From positions 1 through 31,128 of the forward strand of contig JBIOUG010000119.1 in the NCBI GenBank assembly GCA_044866775.1: a stretch of DNA of 31,128 nt, read 5' to 3'. The number at the start of each line of letters is the position of its first letter. Positions within the stretch are counted from its first letter, which is position 1. Shown here piece after piece: positions 1-8,759 of this stretch. Made by a program: the position numbers and the translations under genes. This DNA comes from DASUNQ01 sp044866775. Lineage in GTDB: Bacteria; Acidobacteriota; Thermoanaerobaculia; Multivoradales; UBA5704. Below the pieces are notes generated by a model that was not told where the DNA came from, made no database searches, and was given only the letters and a program-made list of their open reading frames with translations.

Positions 1-1
1 G

Positions 2-2641
2 GGCGCCGCGGCGGCCGCCGGCCTCGCCCTCGCCGTGGCGGCGCTCGTCGCCTGCGGGCGGACGGAGGAGCCGGCCGTGGAGACCACGATGACCGTGCGC
101 GACGGCTGGGCGCTCCGCTCGTCGGCCGGCCTCACGGCGACGGGCGCCGCGATCTCGCGGCCGGGGTTCGACACCTCCGGCTGGACGCCGACGCACGTGC
201 CGTCGACGGTCCTGGCGGCGCTGGTGCGCAGCGGCGCGGTCAAGGACCCCTACTTCGCCAGGAACCTCGAGGCGATCCCGGCCGACCGCTTCACGATGCC
301 CTGGTGGTACCGCACTGAGTTCTCGTCCCCGGAGCCGCTTCCGGCCGAGGCGCGCCTGGTCTTCGAAGGGATCAACTACAGCGCCGACCTCTGGCTCAAC
401 GGCAAGAAGCTCGCCGGCCGCGACGAGATCCGCGGCGCCTTCCGCGTCTTCGAGGTCGACGTGACGCCCAATCTCGTCGCCGGCACGAACGTCCTCGCGG
501 TCGAGGTCTTCCCGCCGCAGCCGGGCGATCCGACGATCGGCTTCGTCGACTGGAACCCGAAGCCACCCGACCGCAGCATGGGCATCTGGCGCGAGGTCAA
601 GCTGCGACAGACCGGTGGCGTGTCGCTCGACGACGTCGTGGTGCGGAGCGACCTCGACCTCGAGACCCTGGACAAAGCGCGGCTCACGATCGGGGCGCGG
701 CTCACCAACCACACCGGCCGCCCGGTCACCGCCGCCGTGACCGGCCGCATCCATCACACGGTCAACCCAGAGGGCTGGCCGATCGTGATCGACCACGAGG
801 TCGCCTTGAAGCCTGGCGAGGTACATCGGCTCGTGCTCACCGCGGAGGACCTGCCGGAGCTCGCGATCCGCCGGCCGCGCCTCTGGTGGCCGCACGACAT
901 GGGCGAGCCGAACCTCTACCGGCTCGAGCTCGCGGCCGCCGCCGACGGCCGGACCTCCGACCGCCACGAGGTCGTCTTCGGCATCCGCCACGTCGCCGAC
1001 TACCTGACGCCCGAGGGCCACCGCGGCTACACCGTCAACGGCAGAAAGGTGCTGGTCCGCGGCGGCGGCTGGGTGGACGACCTGCTGCTCGCCGACGACC
1101 GCCGCCGCCTCGAGGACCAGATCCGCTACGTCAAGCACATGCACCTCAACACCATCCGCCTCGAAGGGTTCTGGGGCAGCGGCCAGGACCTCTACGAGCT
1201 GGCCGACCGCTACGGCGTCATGGTCTGGGCCGGCTGGAGCTGCCAGTGGGAGTGGGAGAACTACCTCGGGGCGCCGGTCGACGCCGAGTTCGGCGGCATC
1301 GACTCGCCCGAGGAGATGGAGCTCGTCGCCCGCTCGCTGCGCGACCAGGTGATCTGGCTGCGCAACCATCCGAGCGTCGTCGTCTGGAACCTGGCGAGCG
1401 ACATGCTGCCGCGGCCCGAGCTCGAGCGGCGCTACCTGGCCGACCTGCGCGAGATCGACCCGACGCGCCCGTCGCTCGCCGCCTGCTCGGTGCGCACCAG
1501 CGAGGTGAGCGGCCCGACCGGGGTCAAGATGAACGGCCCCTACGAGTGGGAGCCCCCGGACTACTGGTACCTCGACCGCGAGCGCGGCGGCGCCTTCGGC
1601 TTCAACACCGAGACCGGTCCGGGAGCGCAGCCGCCGCCGGCCGAGAGCATCCGGCGGATGCTGCCGCGCGAGCACTGGTGGCCGATCGACGCGATGTGGG
1701 ACTTCCACTCCGGTCGCGGCGAGTTCAACAACCTCAAGCGCTACGTCGCGGCGCTCGACGCGCGCTACGGCCCCTCGAGCGGCCTCGACGAGTTCGCGCG
1801 CAAGGCCCAGGTCGCCAACTACGAGGCGATGCGCGCGATGTTCGAGGCCTTCTCGCTGCGCCGCCCGACGGCGACCGGCGTCATCCAGTGGATGCTCAAC
1901 TCGGCCTGGCCGGACATGTGGTGGCAGCTCTACGACTGGTACCTGGTGCCGACCGGCGCCTTCTACGGCGCGCGCAACGCCAACCGGCCGGTCAACGTCG
2001 CCTACGACTACGAGACGCGGCGGCTGGTGGTGGTCAACGACACGGCGGAACCGCTGCGCGGGGTGACCGCGCGCCTGCGGGTCTTCGACGTCGACTCCGC
2101 GGTGCTGCTCGAGCGCTCGCGGCCGCTCGACGTCGCGGCGGGCAGCCGCGCGGAGGCATTCGCGCTGCCGCCGGTCGCGACGCACGAGAAGGTGTACTTC
2201 GTCGACGCGCGGGTCGAGGACGCCGGCGGCGCTCTCCTCGCCGCGAACCTCTACTGGCTGCCGACCGAGCCGGACGTCCTCGACTGGCCGAAGAGCGAGT
2301 GGTTCTACACCCCGACGGCGCGCTACGCCGACATGACCGCGCTCGCCCGCCTCCCCGCGGCCGCCCTCGAGGTCGAGCACCGCTTCGCGCCCGCCGGGGA
2401 CAGCGAGACGATCGTGGTGACGCTCCACAACCCCGGTCCGCGCCTCGCCTTCTTCGTCGAGCTCAAGGTCGCCGGCGACCGCTCGGGGCAGCTCGCGGCG
2501 CCCATCTTCTGGGACGACAACTACCTCTCGCTCGCCCCCGGCGAGCGGCGCGTCGTCCGCGGCACCTTCCCGGCGCACGGCCTGCCGGCGGGCGAGCGGC
2601 CGGTCTTCCGCTACGCAGGCATGAACGTCGAAGGCCGATGA
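2..2641 (+). CDS. Exo-beta-D-glucosaminidase-like GH2 lipoprotein (5' partial)
   Basis: This looks like a glycoside hydrolase family 2 enzyme that removes glucosamine from the non-reducing end of chitosan oligomers. The frame is open to the window edge. An in-frame GTG lies at 35, but the codons before it encode an Ala/Leu-rich stretch running into LVAC, a lipobox, so the true start and the front of a lipoprotein signal peptide lie outside the window. GH2 sandwich, Ig-like and TIM-barrel regions follow. Numbering from the GTG, the acid/base position is Asp456 in the SDMLPRPE segment and the nucleophile is Glu526 in FGFNTETGPG. Ordinary GH2 enzymes have Glu at the first position; Asp followed about 70 residues later by Glu matches the CsxA-type exo-glucosaminidases. 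The stop lies 16 bases before the sugar transporter, implying an operon. A beta-mannosidase is the alternative, made less likely by the Asp. Confidence 0.87.
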   Translation, partial: GAAAAAGLALAVAALVACGRTEEPAVETTMTVRDGWALRSSAGLTATGAAISRPGFDTSGWTPTHVPSTVLAALVRSGAVKDPYFARNLEAIPADRFTMPWWYRTEFSSPEPLPAEARLVFEGINYSADLWLNGKKLAGRDEIRGAFRVFEVDVTPNLVAGTNVLAVEVFPPQPGDPTIGFVDWNPKPPDRSMGIWREVKLRQTGGVSLDDVVVRSDLDLETLDKARLTIGARLTNHTGRPVTAAVTGRIHHTVNPEGWPIVIDHEVALKPGEVHRLVLTAEDLPELAIRRPRLWWPHDMGEPNLYRLELAAAADGRTSDRHEVVFGIRHVADYLTPEGHRGYTVNGRKVLVRGGGWVDDLLLADDRRRLEDQIRYVKHMHLNTIRLEGFWGSGQDLYELADRYGVMVWAGWSCQWEWENYLGAPVDAEFGGIDSPEEMELVARSLRDQVIWLRNHPSVVVWNLASDMLPRPELERRYLADLREIDPTRPSLAACSVRTSEVSGPTGVKMNGPYEWEPPDYWYLDRERGGAFGFNTETGPGAQPPPAESIRRMLPREHWWPIDAMWDFHSGRGEFNNLKRYVAALDARYGPSSGLDEFARKAQVANYEAMRAMFEAFSLRRPTATGVIQWMLNSAWPDMWWQLYDWYLVPTGAFYGARNANRPVNVAYDYETRRLVVVNDTAEPLRGVTARLRVFDVDSAVLLERSRPLDVAAGSRAEAFALPPVATHEKVYFVDARVEDAGGALLAANLYWLPTEPDVLDWPKSEWFYTPTARYADMTALARLPAAALEVEHRFAPAGDSETIVVTLHNPGPRLAFFVELKVAGDRSGQLAAPIFWDDNYLSLAPGERRVVRGTFPAHGLPAGERPVFRYAGMNVEGR

Positions 2642-2657
2642 CGGCGAGGCGACCGCG

Positions 2658-3974
2658 ATGAACAGGCGACACCCGTGGATCGTGCTGCTGGTCTTCCTGA
2701 TCTTCTTCGTCATCTCCTTCCTTACCAACATCCTCGGGCCGCTGGTGCCCGACATCATCTCGGGCTTCGACCTGAGCCTCCTGCTCGCCGGCTTCCTCCC
2801 CTTCTCCTTCTTCGTCGCCTACGGCGTGATGTCGATCCCGGCCGGGATGCTCCTCGAGCGCTATGGCGAGCGGGCGGTCATGATCACCGCCTTCGCGCTC
2901 GCCTGCGGCGGGTCGCTCCTCTTCGCCTCGATCCCGAGCTTCCAGGTGGCGCTGACCTCGCTCTTCCTGATCGGCATCGGCATGACCATGCTGCAGGTGG
3001 CGATCAACCCGCTCCTGCGCACCGCCGGCGGCGAGGAGCACTTCGCCTTCTTCTCGGTCATGGGGCAGCTCGTCTTCGGCGCCGCCTCGTTCGTGAGCCC
3101 GTTCGTCTACTCCTATCTCGTGACCCACCTGAAGGAAGACGCGACGGCCTCGGGACCGCTCCTCGAGCTGCTGGCGCGCAACGTGCCGCGCGAGCTGCCG
3201 TGGGTCTCGCTCTACTGGGTCTTCGCCGCGGTGACGCTGGCGATGGTGGTCGTGCTGGCGGCGGTCAAGCTGCCCAAGGTCGACCTCAAGGACGACGAGC
3301 GGCCCGGCGCCTGGACGACGCACCGCGAGCTGCTGCGCAACCCGATGGTGCGCCTCTTCTTCGCCGGCATCTTCTGCTACGTCGGCACCGAGCAGGGCGT
3401 GGCCAACTGGATCTCGAAGTTCCTCGCCACCTACCACGGCTTCGATCCGCAGGTCGAAGGGGCGCGCGCCGTGGCGGGCTTCTGGGGCCTGATGACTGCG
3501 GGGTGCCTGCTCGGCCTCGTGCTGCTCAAGCTCTTCGACGCCCGCCGGGTGCTGATCGGCTTCGCCGCGGCGGCGATCGTCACCTTGACCGCCGCTCTCT
3601 GGGGCAGCGCCCAGGTCTCCTACTACGCCTTCATGCTGGTCGGCTTCTGCCTCTCCGTCATGTGGTCGGTCATCTTCTCGCTCGCCCTGAACTCCGTCCC
3701 CCGCCACCACGGCTCGTTCTCGGGCATCCTCTGCACCGGCATCGTCGGCGGCGCCTTCGTCTCGCTCGCCGTCGGCTGGCTCGGCGACCGCTTCGGCCTC
3801 CGCGCCGGCATGACCCTGGTCTACGTCACCCTGGGCTACATCCTGAGCGTCGGTTTCTGGGCCCGGCCGCTGATCGACAACGCCACGGTCACCTTCCGCC
3901 AGCTCGTCGGCTCCGTGCCGCGCGCCGTCTCCCGCCTCCGGCCCTCGGGCGCCGTGGCCGCGCCGCCTCAGTGA
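2658..3974 (+). CDS. FHS-family MFS sugar:H+ symporter (NagP/FucP-like)
   Basis: This is a 438-residue inner-membrane transporter of the major facilitator superfamily with about 12 hydrophobic segments. The first spans, with FLTNILGPLVPDI and the following IPAGMLLERYGER loop, look like the fucose/glucose/N-acetylglucosamine:H+ symporter branch (FucP, GluP, NagP). A long cytoplasmic loop (around residues 205-225) separates the two six-helix halves. ATG at 2658 starts 16 bases after the GH2 stop, so the two genes are probably co-transcribed. The neighbouring enzyme suggests that the substrate is glucosamine or a related amino sugar. The family is clear; the substrate is inferred from context. 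Confidence 0.85.
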   Translation: MNRRHPWIVLLVFLIFFVISFLTNILGPLVPDIISGFDLSLLLAGFLPFSFFVAYGVMSIPAGMLLERYGERAVMITAFALACGGSLLFASIPSFQVALTSLFLIGIGMTMLQVAINPLLRTAGGEEHFAFFSVMGQLVFGAASFVSPFVYSYLVTHLKEDATASGPLLELLARNVPRELPWVSLYWVFAAVTLAMVVVLAAVKLPKVDLKDDERPGAWTTHRELLRNPMVRLFFAGIFCYVGTEQGVANWISKFLATYHGFDPQVEGARAVAGFWGLMTAGCLLGLVLLKLFDARRVLIGFAAAAIVTLTAALWGSAQVSYYAFMLVGFCLSVMWSVIFSLALNSVPRHHGSFSGILCTGIVGGAFVSLAVGWLGDRFGLRAGMTLVYVTLGYILSVGFWARPLIDNATVTFRQLVGSVPRAVSRLRPSGAVAAPPQ

Positions 3975-4095
3975 GCGGCCGCCCGCGACGAGGGGCTCCA
4001 ACTGCTTCGGGCTCGTAGCTTGCGGAGGATCGCTGGCCGATGCGTCCGCGCATTTGGTACACTGCGATCCCGACAGATTCCTAAGGGAGCCCAAC

Positions 4096-4326
4096 ATGAG
4101 CAGAGCAGATGTCGACCGGCTCGTCGGCGACCTGCACCGGGACCCCAAGCTCGCGCTCGAGCTGAGGAGCTTCTGGAACGACCTCGACGAGGCGCTCCAA
4201 TGGACCCGCGAGAAGGGCTACGACGTCACGCGGCCGGAGCTCGAGGCACTGGCCGGCACCGACCGGGAGCTGGACGACGACGCGCTCGAGCAGGTCGCAG
4301 GCGGCGACAACTGGCCCCCGATGTAG
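4096..4326 (+). CDS. Nif11-like RiPP precursor peptide with very short tail
   Basis: This 76-residue peptide has the layout of a Nif11-type leader. A helical N-terminal half (DVDRLVGDL, PKLALELRSFWNDLDEAL) is followed by TREKGYDVTRPELEAL, then by ELDDDALEQVAGG, the classic double-glycine leader end (Gly69-Gly70). Only DNWPPM follows, with no Cys, Ser or Thr, so the possible core is unusually short. ATG at 4096 is chosen because AGGGAG sits at 4084-4089; an upstream in-frame start at 4054 would add 14 residues without a comparable ribosome site. It lies on the opposite strand from the main RiPP operon and directly ahead of an uncharacterised gene. The C39 exporter at 20534-22744 could process it in trans. 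The alternative is a regulatory or degenerate leader rather than a product-bearing precursor. Confidence 0.8.
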   Translation: MSRADVDRLVGDLHRDPKLALELRSFWNDLDEALQWTREKGYDVTRPELEALAGTDRELDDDALEQVAGGDNWPPM

Positions 4327-5417
4327 CGACAGGCTCCGCCCTCGCGCCGCCGTCTCGCTTCAGCGACTGGGTCGCGGTGCTCCGGCCGCGCCTGGTCCCC
4401 CCTCTGTTCGATTCGGAGTCCGTGGACCGCCTCCGCCGGGCGGCCCGCCACCTGCCGGGGGACTGCCTCTACGTCCTTGAGCTGCGCTTGGCGCGCGGCG
4501 CCGCCCCGATCGATCTCGCCCTCCGGTTGACCGATCTGGCCCACTCGCAACGGTTGGCGCAGGCGATCCCGCACTCTCATCTCCCCGCCTTGCTCTCGCA
4601 CTGGCGCGAGGCGGACGGACCGCTGGCCCGCCTGCGCTCGGTCTGGTGCGAGTTCGACCTCCGCCGCGACGACCGCGGACTGCCGGCTCCGGTCGTCTGT
4701 GCGAAGCTGCCGGCCGAGGTCTCTTCTTCCTGGGCCGTCGACTGTCTCCTCCCCCGCCTGCAGGGGCGTGCCCTCCTCGCGGCGCAGCGGCGCCGGGTGC
4801 TCGCCTGCATCGCCGCGATCCCCGCCCCCGCGAGGCTGCTCTACGTTTTCGGCCTGGGCGCCCGCGGCACGGATGCGGTCCGCCTGGAGATCTTCGGCCT
4901 CGACACCGCCGGGATCCTCGACCACCTGCAGGCCGTGGCGCCGGAGATAGTCGAGCCGGTGGCGGAGGCGGTCGAGATCGTGGACGGCGCCGAGAGGATC
5001 CATCTGTCCTACGACGTGGCGGCCGACGTCCTGCCGCGGATCGGCCTCGAAGGGTCGTTCCCGCGCTTGCCCCGCCGAGAGCCGCGCTGGGCCGCACTCT
5101 TCAAACGGCTCGTGGAACGGGGGCTCTGCACCGCCGAGAAGCGGGACGCCGCCCTCGCCTGGCCGGGCTACGACACGTTCTGGACGGCGCCGGCCGCCTG
5201 GCCCGTCCGCACGATGGGGGCCCAGGGGCTCTGTTTCCGCGCCCTGAGCCACGTCAAGGTAATCTGCGCGCCGGGGCGCAGCCCCGAGGCAAAAGTCTAC
5301 ATGTCCTGCGGATTCTCCGTGCCGGATCAGCCGACACGCGGGGACGACGCGGGCAGCGCCGTCCTGGAGGGCCGGAGATCCAGCTCCCTGGCGAGCCGCT
5401 CGGCTCTCTCCTCGTAG
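4311..5417 (+). CDS. Conserved-looking hypothetical protein downstream of Nif11 precursor
   Basis: I do not recognise a named family. The roughly 368-residue soluble protein has no signal peptide or membrane span. Its C-terminal part carries motifs that look conserved: HLSYDVAADVLPRIGLE, ALFKRLVERGLCTAEKRDA followed by a WPGYD block, then a strand-rich end with LSHVKVICAPG and EAKVYM. I recall similar unnamed proteins beside Nif11 peptides in cyanobacteria, but cannot verify that here. The start is unresolved. ATG 4200 would overlap the precursor by 127 bases and add an Arg-rich stretch that looks like a shadow of it. GTG 4377 removes FSDWVAVL, which looks genuine. CTG 4311 follows a weak AGG and overlaps the precursor stop, so it is used provisionally. 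The end converges with the cyclase gene and overlaps it by 91 bases. Placement suggests partnership with the precursor. Confidence 0.65.
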   Translation: MAPDVATGSALAPPSRFSDWVAVLRPRLVPPLFDSESVDRLRRAARHLPGDCLYVLELRLARGAAPIDLALRLTDLAHSQRLAQAIPHSHLPALLSHWREADGPLARLRSVWCEFDLRRDDRGLPAPVVCAKLPAEVSSSWAVDCLLPRLQGRALLAAQRRRVLACIAAIPAPARLLYVFGLGARGTDAVRLEIFGLDTAGILDHLQAVAPEIVEPVAEAVEIVDGAERIHLSYDVAADVLPRIGLEGSFPRLPRREPRWAALFKRLVERGLCTAEKRDAALAWPGYDTFWTAPAAWPVRTMGAQGLCFRALSHVKVICAPGRSPEAKVYMSCGFSVPDQPTRGDDAGSAVLEGRRSSSLASRSALSS

Positions 5418-8400
5418 AAGGGGACCTCGAGCTCGCGGAACTGGCGGCGTGCCTGATCGAGCTGCTCCACGGCCGCTAGGCAGTCGCCACGGGAGAAGGC
5501 GACGGCGGCGCGATCGAGCCGAGTTCGCGCCACTTCGAACGGGGCCTGGACCGAGAGGAAGCTCTCCAGCGCCTCCACGAAGCGGCGATCTGCCTCGTCG
5601 AGGTCCCCGGCGCTCTGGGCGATGCGCCCCAGGGCCCGCTGCGCGAGGCCGGCGCCGTACCGGAACCCGACCTCGCCGGCGACGGCGAGCGCCTCGGCCG
5701 CCCGCTCCGCGGCCTCCGCCGGCCGTCCCGCGTGCAGGTAGGCCTCGGCGAGATAGGCCGAGAACCAGGCGAGGAGTTGTTGCATGCCCGCCTGCCGCAT
5801 GCGGCCGACGGATTCCTCGAGCGCCGCAAGCGCCGCGGGCAGGTCGCGCTGCTCAAGATAGGCGTAGCCGAGGAAGCCAAGGGCGGCGCCGGTGTTGAGC
5901 GGGTCGCGCGCCCGCTCGAGGCCGGCGCGGCACTCCGCGATGCCGCGCTCGCAGTCCCCCAGCGAGGCGTGGAAGAAGCCGACGCTCCACGACGGATCGA
6001 GCCGCGGGTCGGCGAGCGCCCGCCAGATCGCCCGCGCCTCGTCCATGGCGCTGAAGGCGTCGGCGAAACGGCCAAGGAGGTAGTGATGGAAGCCAGCGAC
6101 CCAGTAGGCCTGGCCTTGCCACCACCGGTCGGTGGCGCGCTCGAGGAGGGCGACCGCCTGGAGGCCGTGCTCGATGCCGTCGCTAGACCGCCCGGCCCAG
6201 AAGGCGTCGCGCGACAGCACGTAGCGCGCCCGCCCCTCGGTGGCGGTGTCGCCGGCGCGGCGGGCGGCGGCGATCGCCAGCTCGGCATGGCGGGTCGCGG
6301 CGTCCTGGTCGCCCAAGTAACTGTGGGTGTGGGCGAGCCAGAAGTGGAAGGGACCGGCGAGCGCCGGGTCGTCGAGCCTCTCGAGCGCCGGCAGGTGGCG
6401 GTCGAGGACCTCCAGCGTCTCGGCGAGGCGCGCGAGCGGCAGGAGCGAATGGGCGAGCTGCACGGCCAGCTCGCCGGCGCGGCGATCTCTCTCACCTTCC
6501 GGCAGGCGCTCCGCCTGGGCGAGCGCCTCGCGCAGCGCCTTGGCCGCTTCGGCATGGGAGTAGCCGCGCGCCGCGCGCTCGGCGAAGAGCGAGAGGTACC
6601 GGACCGCCTTGGGCGGCTGGTCGGCGTGCGTGAAGTGGTAGGCGAGGCTGTCGTAGACGTCCTCGAGGCGCTCGCCGAAGAGCGCCTCGAACGCCTGACC
6701 GGCGGCGGTGTGGAGGGCGCGGCGGCGGCTCGTGAGGAGGCTCTGGTACACCGCCTCCTGGGTCAGGGCGTGCTTGAAGAAGAAGAGCGGCTCTTCGGCC
6801 GCGGGCTCCTCGTAGAGGAACTCCCAGCGCGTGAGGTCGGCGAGAAGGCGCGGCAGCGCCCCCTCGGCCTGGTCCCAGATCGCCTGCACCAACCCGCGCG
6901 AGAACTCGCGGCCGAGGACCGAGGCGGTCTGGAGCAGCCGCTTGTGGTCCTCCGGCAGCCGGTCGATGCGGGCCATCAGCACGCCCTGCACGGTGTCCGG
7001 GACCGACACCTCGCCGGGCGAGCGGTGCTCGAGCAGCGACCGCGTCAGCTCCTCGACGAAGAACGGGTTGCCCTCGGCCTTCTCGAGCACGACGCCGGCC
7101 AGCTCCGCGGGGAGACGGGAGCGGCGCAGGACGCCCTCCATCACCGCCTGGCACTCGGCGTCGGTCAGGCGCCGCAGGACGATCTCGACGGCGCCGGGCG
7201 TCTCGTTCCAGCGCGGCCGGTAGCCGGCCCGGTAGGTCAAGAGGAGCAGCATGCGGGTGGCGGGAAGCGCCTCGATGAGGAAGTCGAGGAAGGCCTCCGA
7301 GCTGTCGTCGATCCAGTGCAGGTCCTCGATCTCGAGGACGACGAGGCGCCCTTGCCCGGCGTTCTGGAGGAGCTGGCGCAGGACCGCCGCGGTCCGCGTC
7401 TGGAGGGCGAGCGGGCTCAGGCCGGCCACCGCCTCCGTGCCCTCTTCGATTCCGAGGAGGCGGAGCAGGTAGGGGAGGGCTTCGGCGGCGTCCATGCCGG
7501 ACCGCTCGAGCGCCCGCCGCAGCTTCGCCGCGACCTTGCCGGGGGCGTCGTTCTCGGCGAGCCCCCAACCGCCGCGCAGCAGGTGGAGCAGCGGCAGATA
7601 GGGAGTGCCGCCGCCGTAGGAGAGGCAGTGGCCGGAGAGCCAGACCGCGCCCTCGTAACGCGGCCGGCGGCGCAGCTCGTAGAGCAGGCGCGACTTGCCT
7701 GCGCCGGCCTCGCCGGCGATGCCGGCGACCCGTCCCTCGCCACGCGCCGCCTGCGCGAGCAGCTCCTCGAGCGCCGCGAGTTCGCGCGCGCGGCCGACGA
7801 ACGGCGACAGCGCGGCGCCGCTCAGCACCGCCAGATCGGACGGACGCCGCGCGGCGCCGAGCAGCCGGTGCGGCCGGATCGGCTCCGTCTTGCCCTTGAC
7901 CTGCACGGGATCGAGGGCCTCCATCTCGATCGCGCCCTGGAGCAGCCGCGCCGTCGTCTCGCTCGCGAGGATCGAGCCGGGCGGCGCGATCTGCTGCAGG
8001 CGCGCGGCGAGGTTCGTCGTGTCGCCGACCGCCGTGTAGTCCATCCGCAGGTGGTCGCCGATGCGGCCGACCACGACCCAGCCGGTGTTGAGCCCCGTGC
8101 GCACCGCGAGCTCCGCCCCGACCTCCGCGCCCAGCTCGGCGCGGTGCTCGTGCAGCGCCTTCTGCAGCCCCAGCGCCGCCAGCGCCGCCCGCCGCGCGTG
8201 GTCCTCGTGCGTGATCGGCGCGCCGAAGAGCGCCATGAAGCCGTCGCCCAGGAACTGGTTGATCGTGCCCTCGTAGCGGTGGACCTCGGCCAGCGCCAGC
8301 TCGAAGAACCGGTTGAGCAGGAGGTGCATTGTCTCCGGCCCCAGGCGCTCGGCGAGAGCGGTCGAGTTGACGAGGTCGCAGAACAGGACGGTGACCTGCT

Positions 8401-8692
8401 TGCGCTCGCCTTCGAGGGGCGCCCTGGACTGGAAGACCTGCTCGGAGAGGTGGGACGGGGTGTAGTCCTGGACCAGCGGCCGGCGCGGGAGCTGAGCCGC
8501 CTCCAGAGCCGGAGCGGCACCAGCTTCCGTGCCCGGCGGCGGGCCTAGGGGAGATCCGCACTCGCCGCAGAACTTGAAACCGGGAGGTTTGTCGGAGCCG
8601 CAATGCGGGCAGAACGAAGACAGGCTCGCTCCGCATTCGCCGCAGAGCTTCATGCGGGGCTGAACATCAGAGCCGCATCTGGGACACTTCAT
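5327..8692 (-). CDS. Zinc-ribbon / class III nucleotide cyclase / AAA ATPase / TPR protein
   Basis: This 1121-residue protein begins with two zinc ribbons (Cys3, 6, 17, 20 and Cys28, 31, 42, 45). A class III adenylate/guanylate cyclase domain follows (about 95-245), then an AAA/NTPase region with Walker A GEAGAGKS at about 327-334 and a Walker-B-like LVVLEIEDLHW, and finally many TPR-like helical repeats. Metal-binding Asp106 (FCDLVNST) and Asp150 (FLGDGF), and the Asn227/Arg231 pair (TNLAARL), are present, so catalysis is plausible. The purine-selecting positions read Gln146 and Thr220 instead of Lys and Asp. ATG at 8692 is chosen because the zinc ribbon starts at residue 3; the upstream extension to 8929 overlaps the JmjC gene and looks like noise. 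It lies 67 bases after that gene on the same strand. Role inferred: signal-responsive cNMP synthesis. Confidence 0.88.
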   Translation of the reverse strand: MKCPRCGSDVQPRMKLCGECGASLSSFCPHCGSDKPPGFKFCGECGSPLGPPPGTEAGAAPALEAAQLPRRPLVQDYTPSHLSEQVFQSRAPLEGERKQVTVLFCDLVNSTALAERLGPETMHLLLNRFFELALAEVHRYEGTINQFLGDGFMALFGAPITHEDHARRAALAALGLQKALHEHRAELGAEVGAELAVRTGLNTGWVVVGRIGDHLRMDYTAVGDTTNLAARLQQIAPPGSILASETTARLLQGAIEMEALDPVQVKGKTEPIRPHRLLGAARRPSDLAVLSGAALSPFVGRARELAALEELLAQAARGEGRVAGIAGEAGAGKSRLLYELRRRPRYEGAVWLSGHCLSYGGGTPYLPLLHLLRGGWGLAENDAPGKVAAKLRRALERSGMDAAEALPYLLRLLGIEEGTEAVAGLSPLALQTRTAAVLRQLLQNAGQGRLVVLEIEDLHWIDDSSEAFLDFLIEALPATRMLLLLTYRAGYRPRWNETPGAVEIVLRRLTDAECQAVMEGVLRRSRLPAELAGVVLEKAEGNPFFVEELTRSLLEHRSPGEVSVPDTVQGVLMARIDRLPEDHKRLLQTASVLGREFSRGLVQAIWDQAEGALPRLLADLTRWEFLYEEPAAEEPLFFFKHALTQEAVYQSLLTSRRRALHTAAGQAFEALFGERLEDVYDSLAYHFTHADQPPKAVRYLSLFAERAARGYSHAEAAKALREALAQAERLPEGERDRRAGELAVQLAHSLLPLARLAETLEVLDRHLPALERLDDPALAGPFHFWLAHTHSYLGDQDAATRHAELAIAAARRAGDTATEGRARYVLSRDAFWAGRSSDGIEHGLQAVALLERATDRWWQGQAYWVAGFHHYLLGRFADAFSAMDEARAIWRALADPRLDPSWSVGFFHASLGDCERGIAECRAGLERARDPLNTGAALGFLGYAYLEQRDLPAALAALEESVGRMRQAGMQQLLAWFSAYLAEAYLHAGRPAEAAERAAEALAVAGEVGFRYGAGLAQRALGRIAQSAGDLDEADRRFVEALESFLSVQAPFEVARTRLDRAAVAFSRGDCLAAVEQLDQARRQFRELEVPFYEERAERLARELDLRPSRTALPASSPRVG

Positions 8693-8759
8693 GATCTCAC
8701 TCAAGGCCGGTCGTCGGGCGGCGAGCTGATTACGCCGAAGGCTCTGGTGCCGTCCGCTC

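Noticed and set aside
3975..4095. Promoter for the Nif11 peptide (TACACT at 4058-4063)
   Set aside because: The -10-like hexamer is acceptable but no -35 element is correctly spaced; not strong enough to annotate.
2463..4148. Long minus-strand open frame (561 codons) under the symporter gene
   Set aside because: Composition is dominated by Glu, Arg, Gly and Asp with no hydrophobic pattern, the usual shadow of a high-GC gene in another frame; the plus-strand symporter explains the region.
5732..8548. 938-codon plus-strand open frame opposite the cyclase gene
   Set aside because: It mirrors the cyclase/AAA/TPR gene, has low-complexity charged sequence and no motif.
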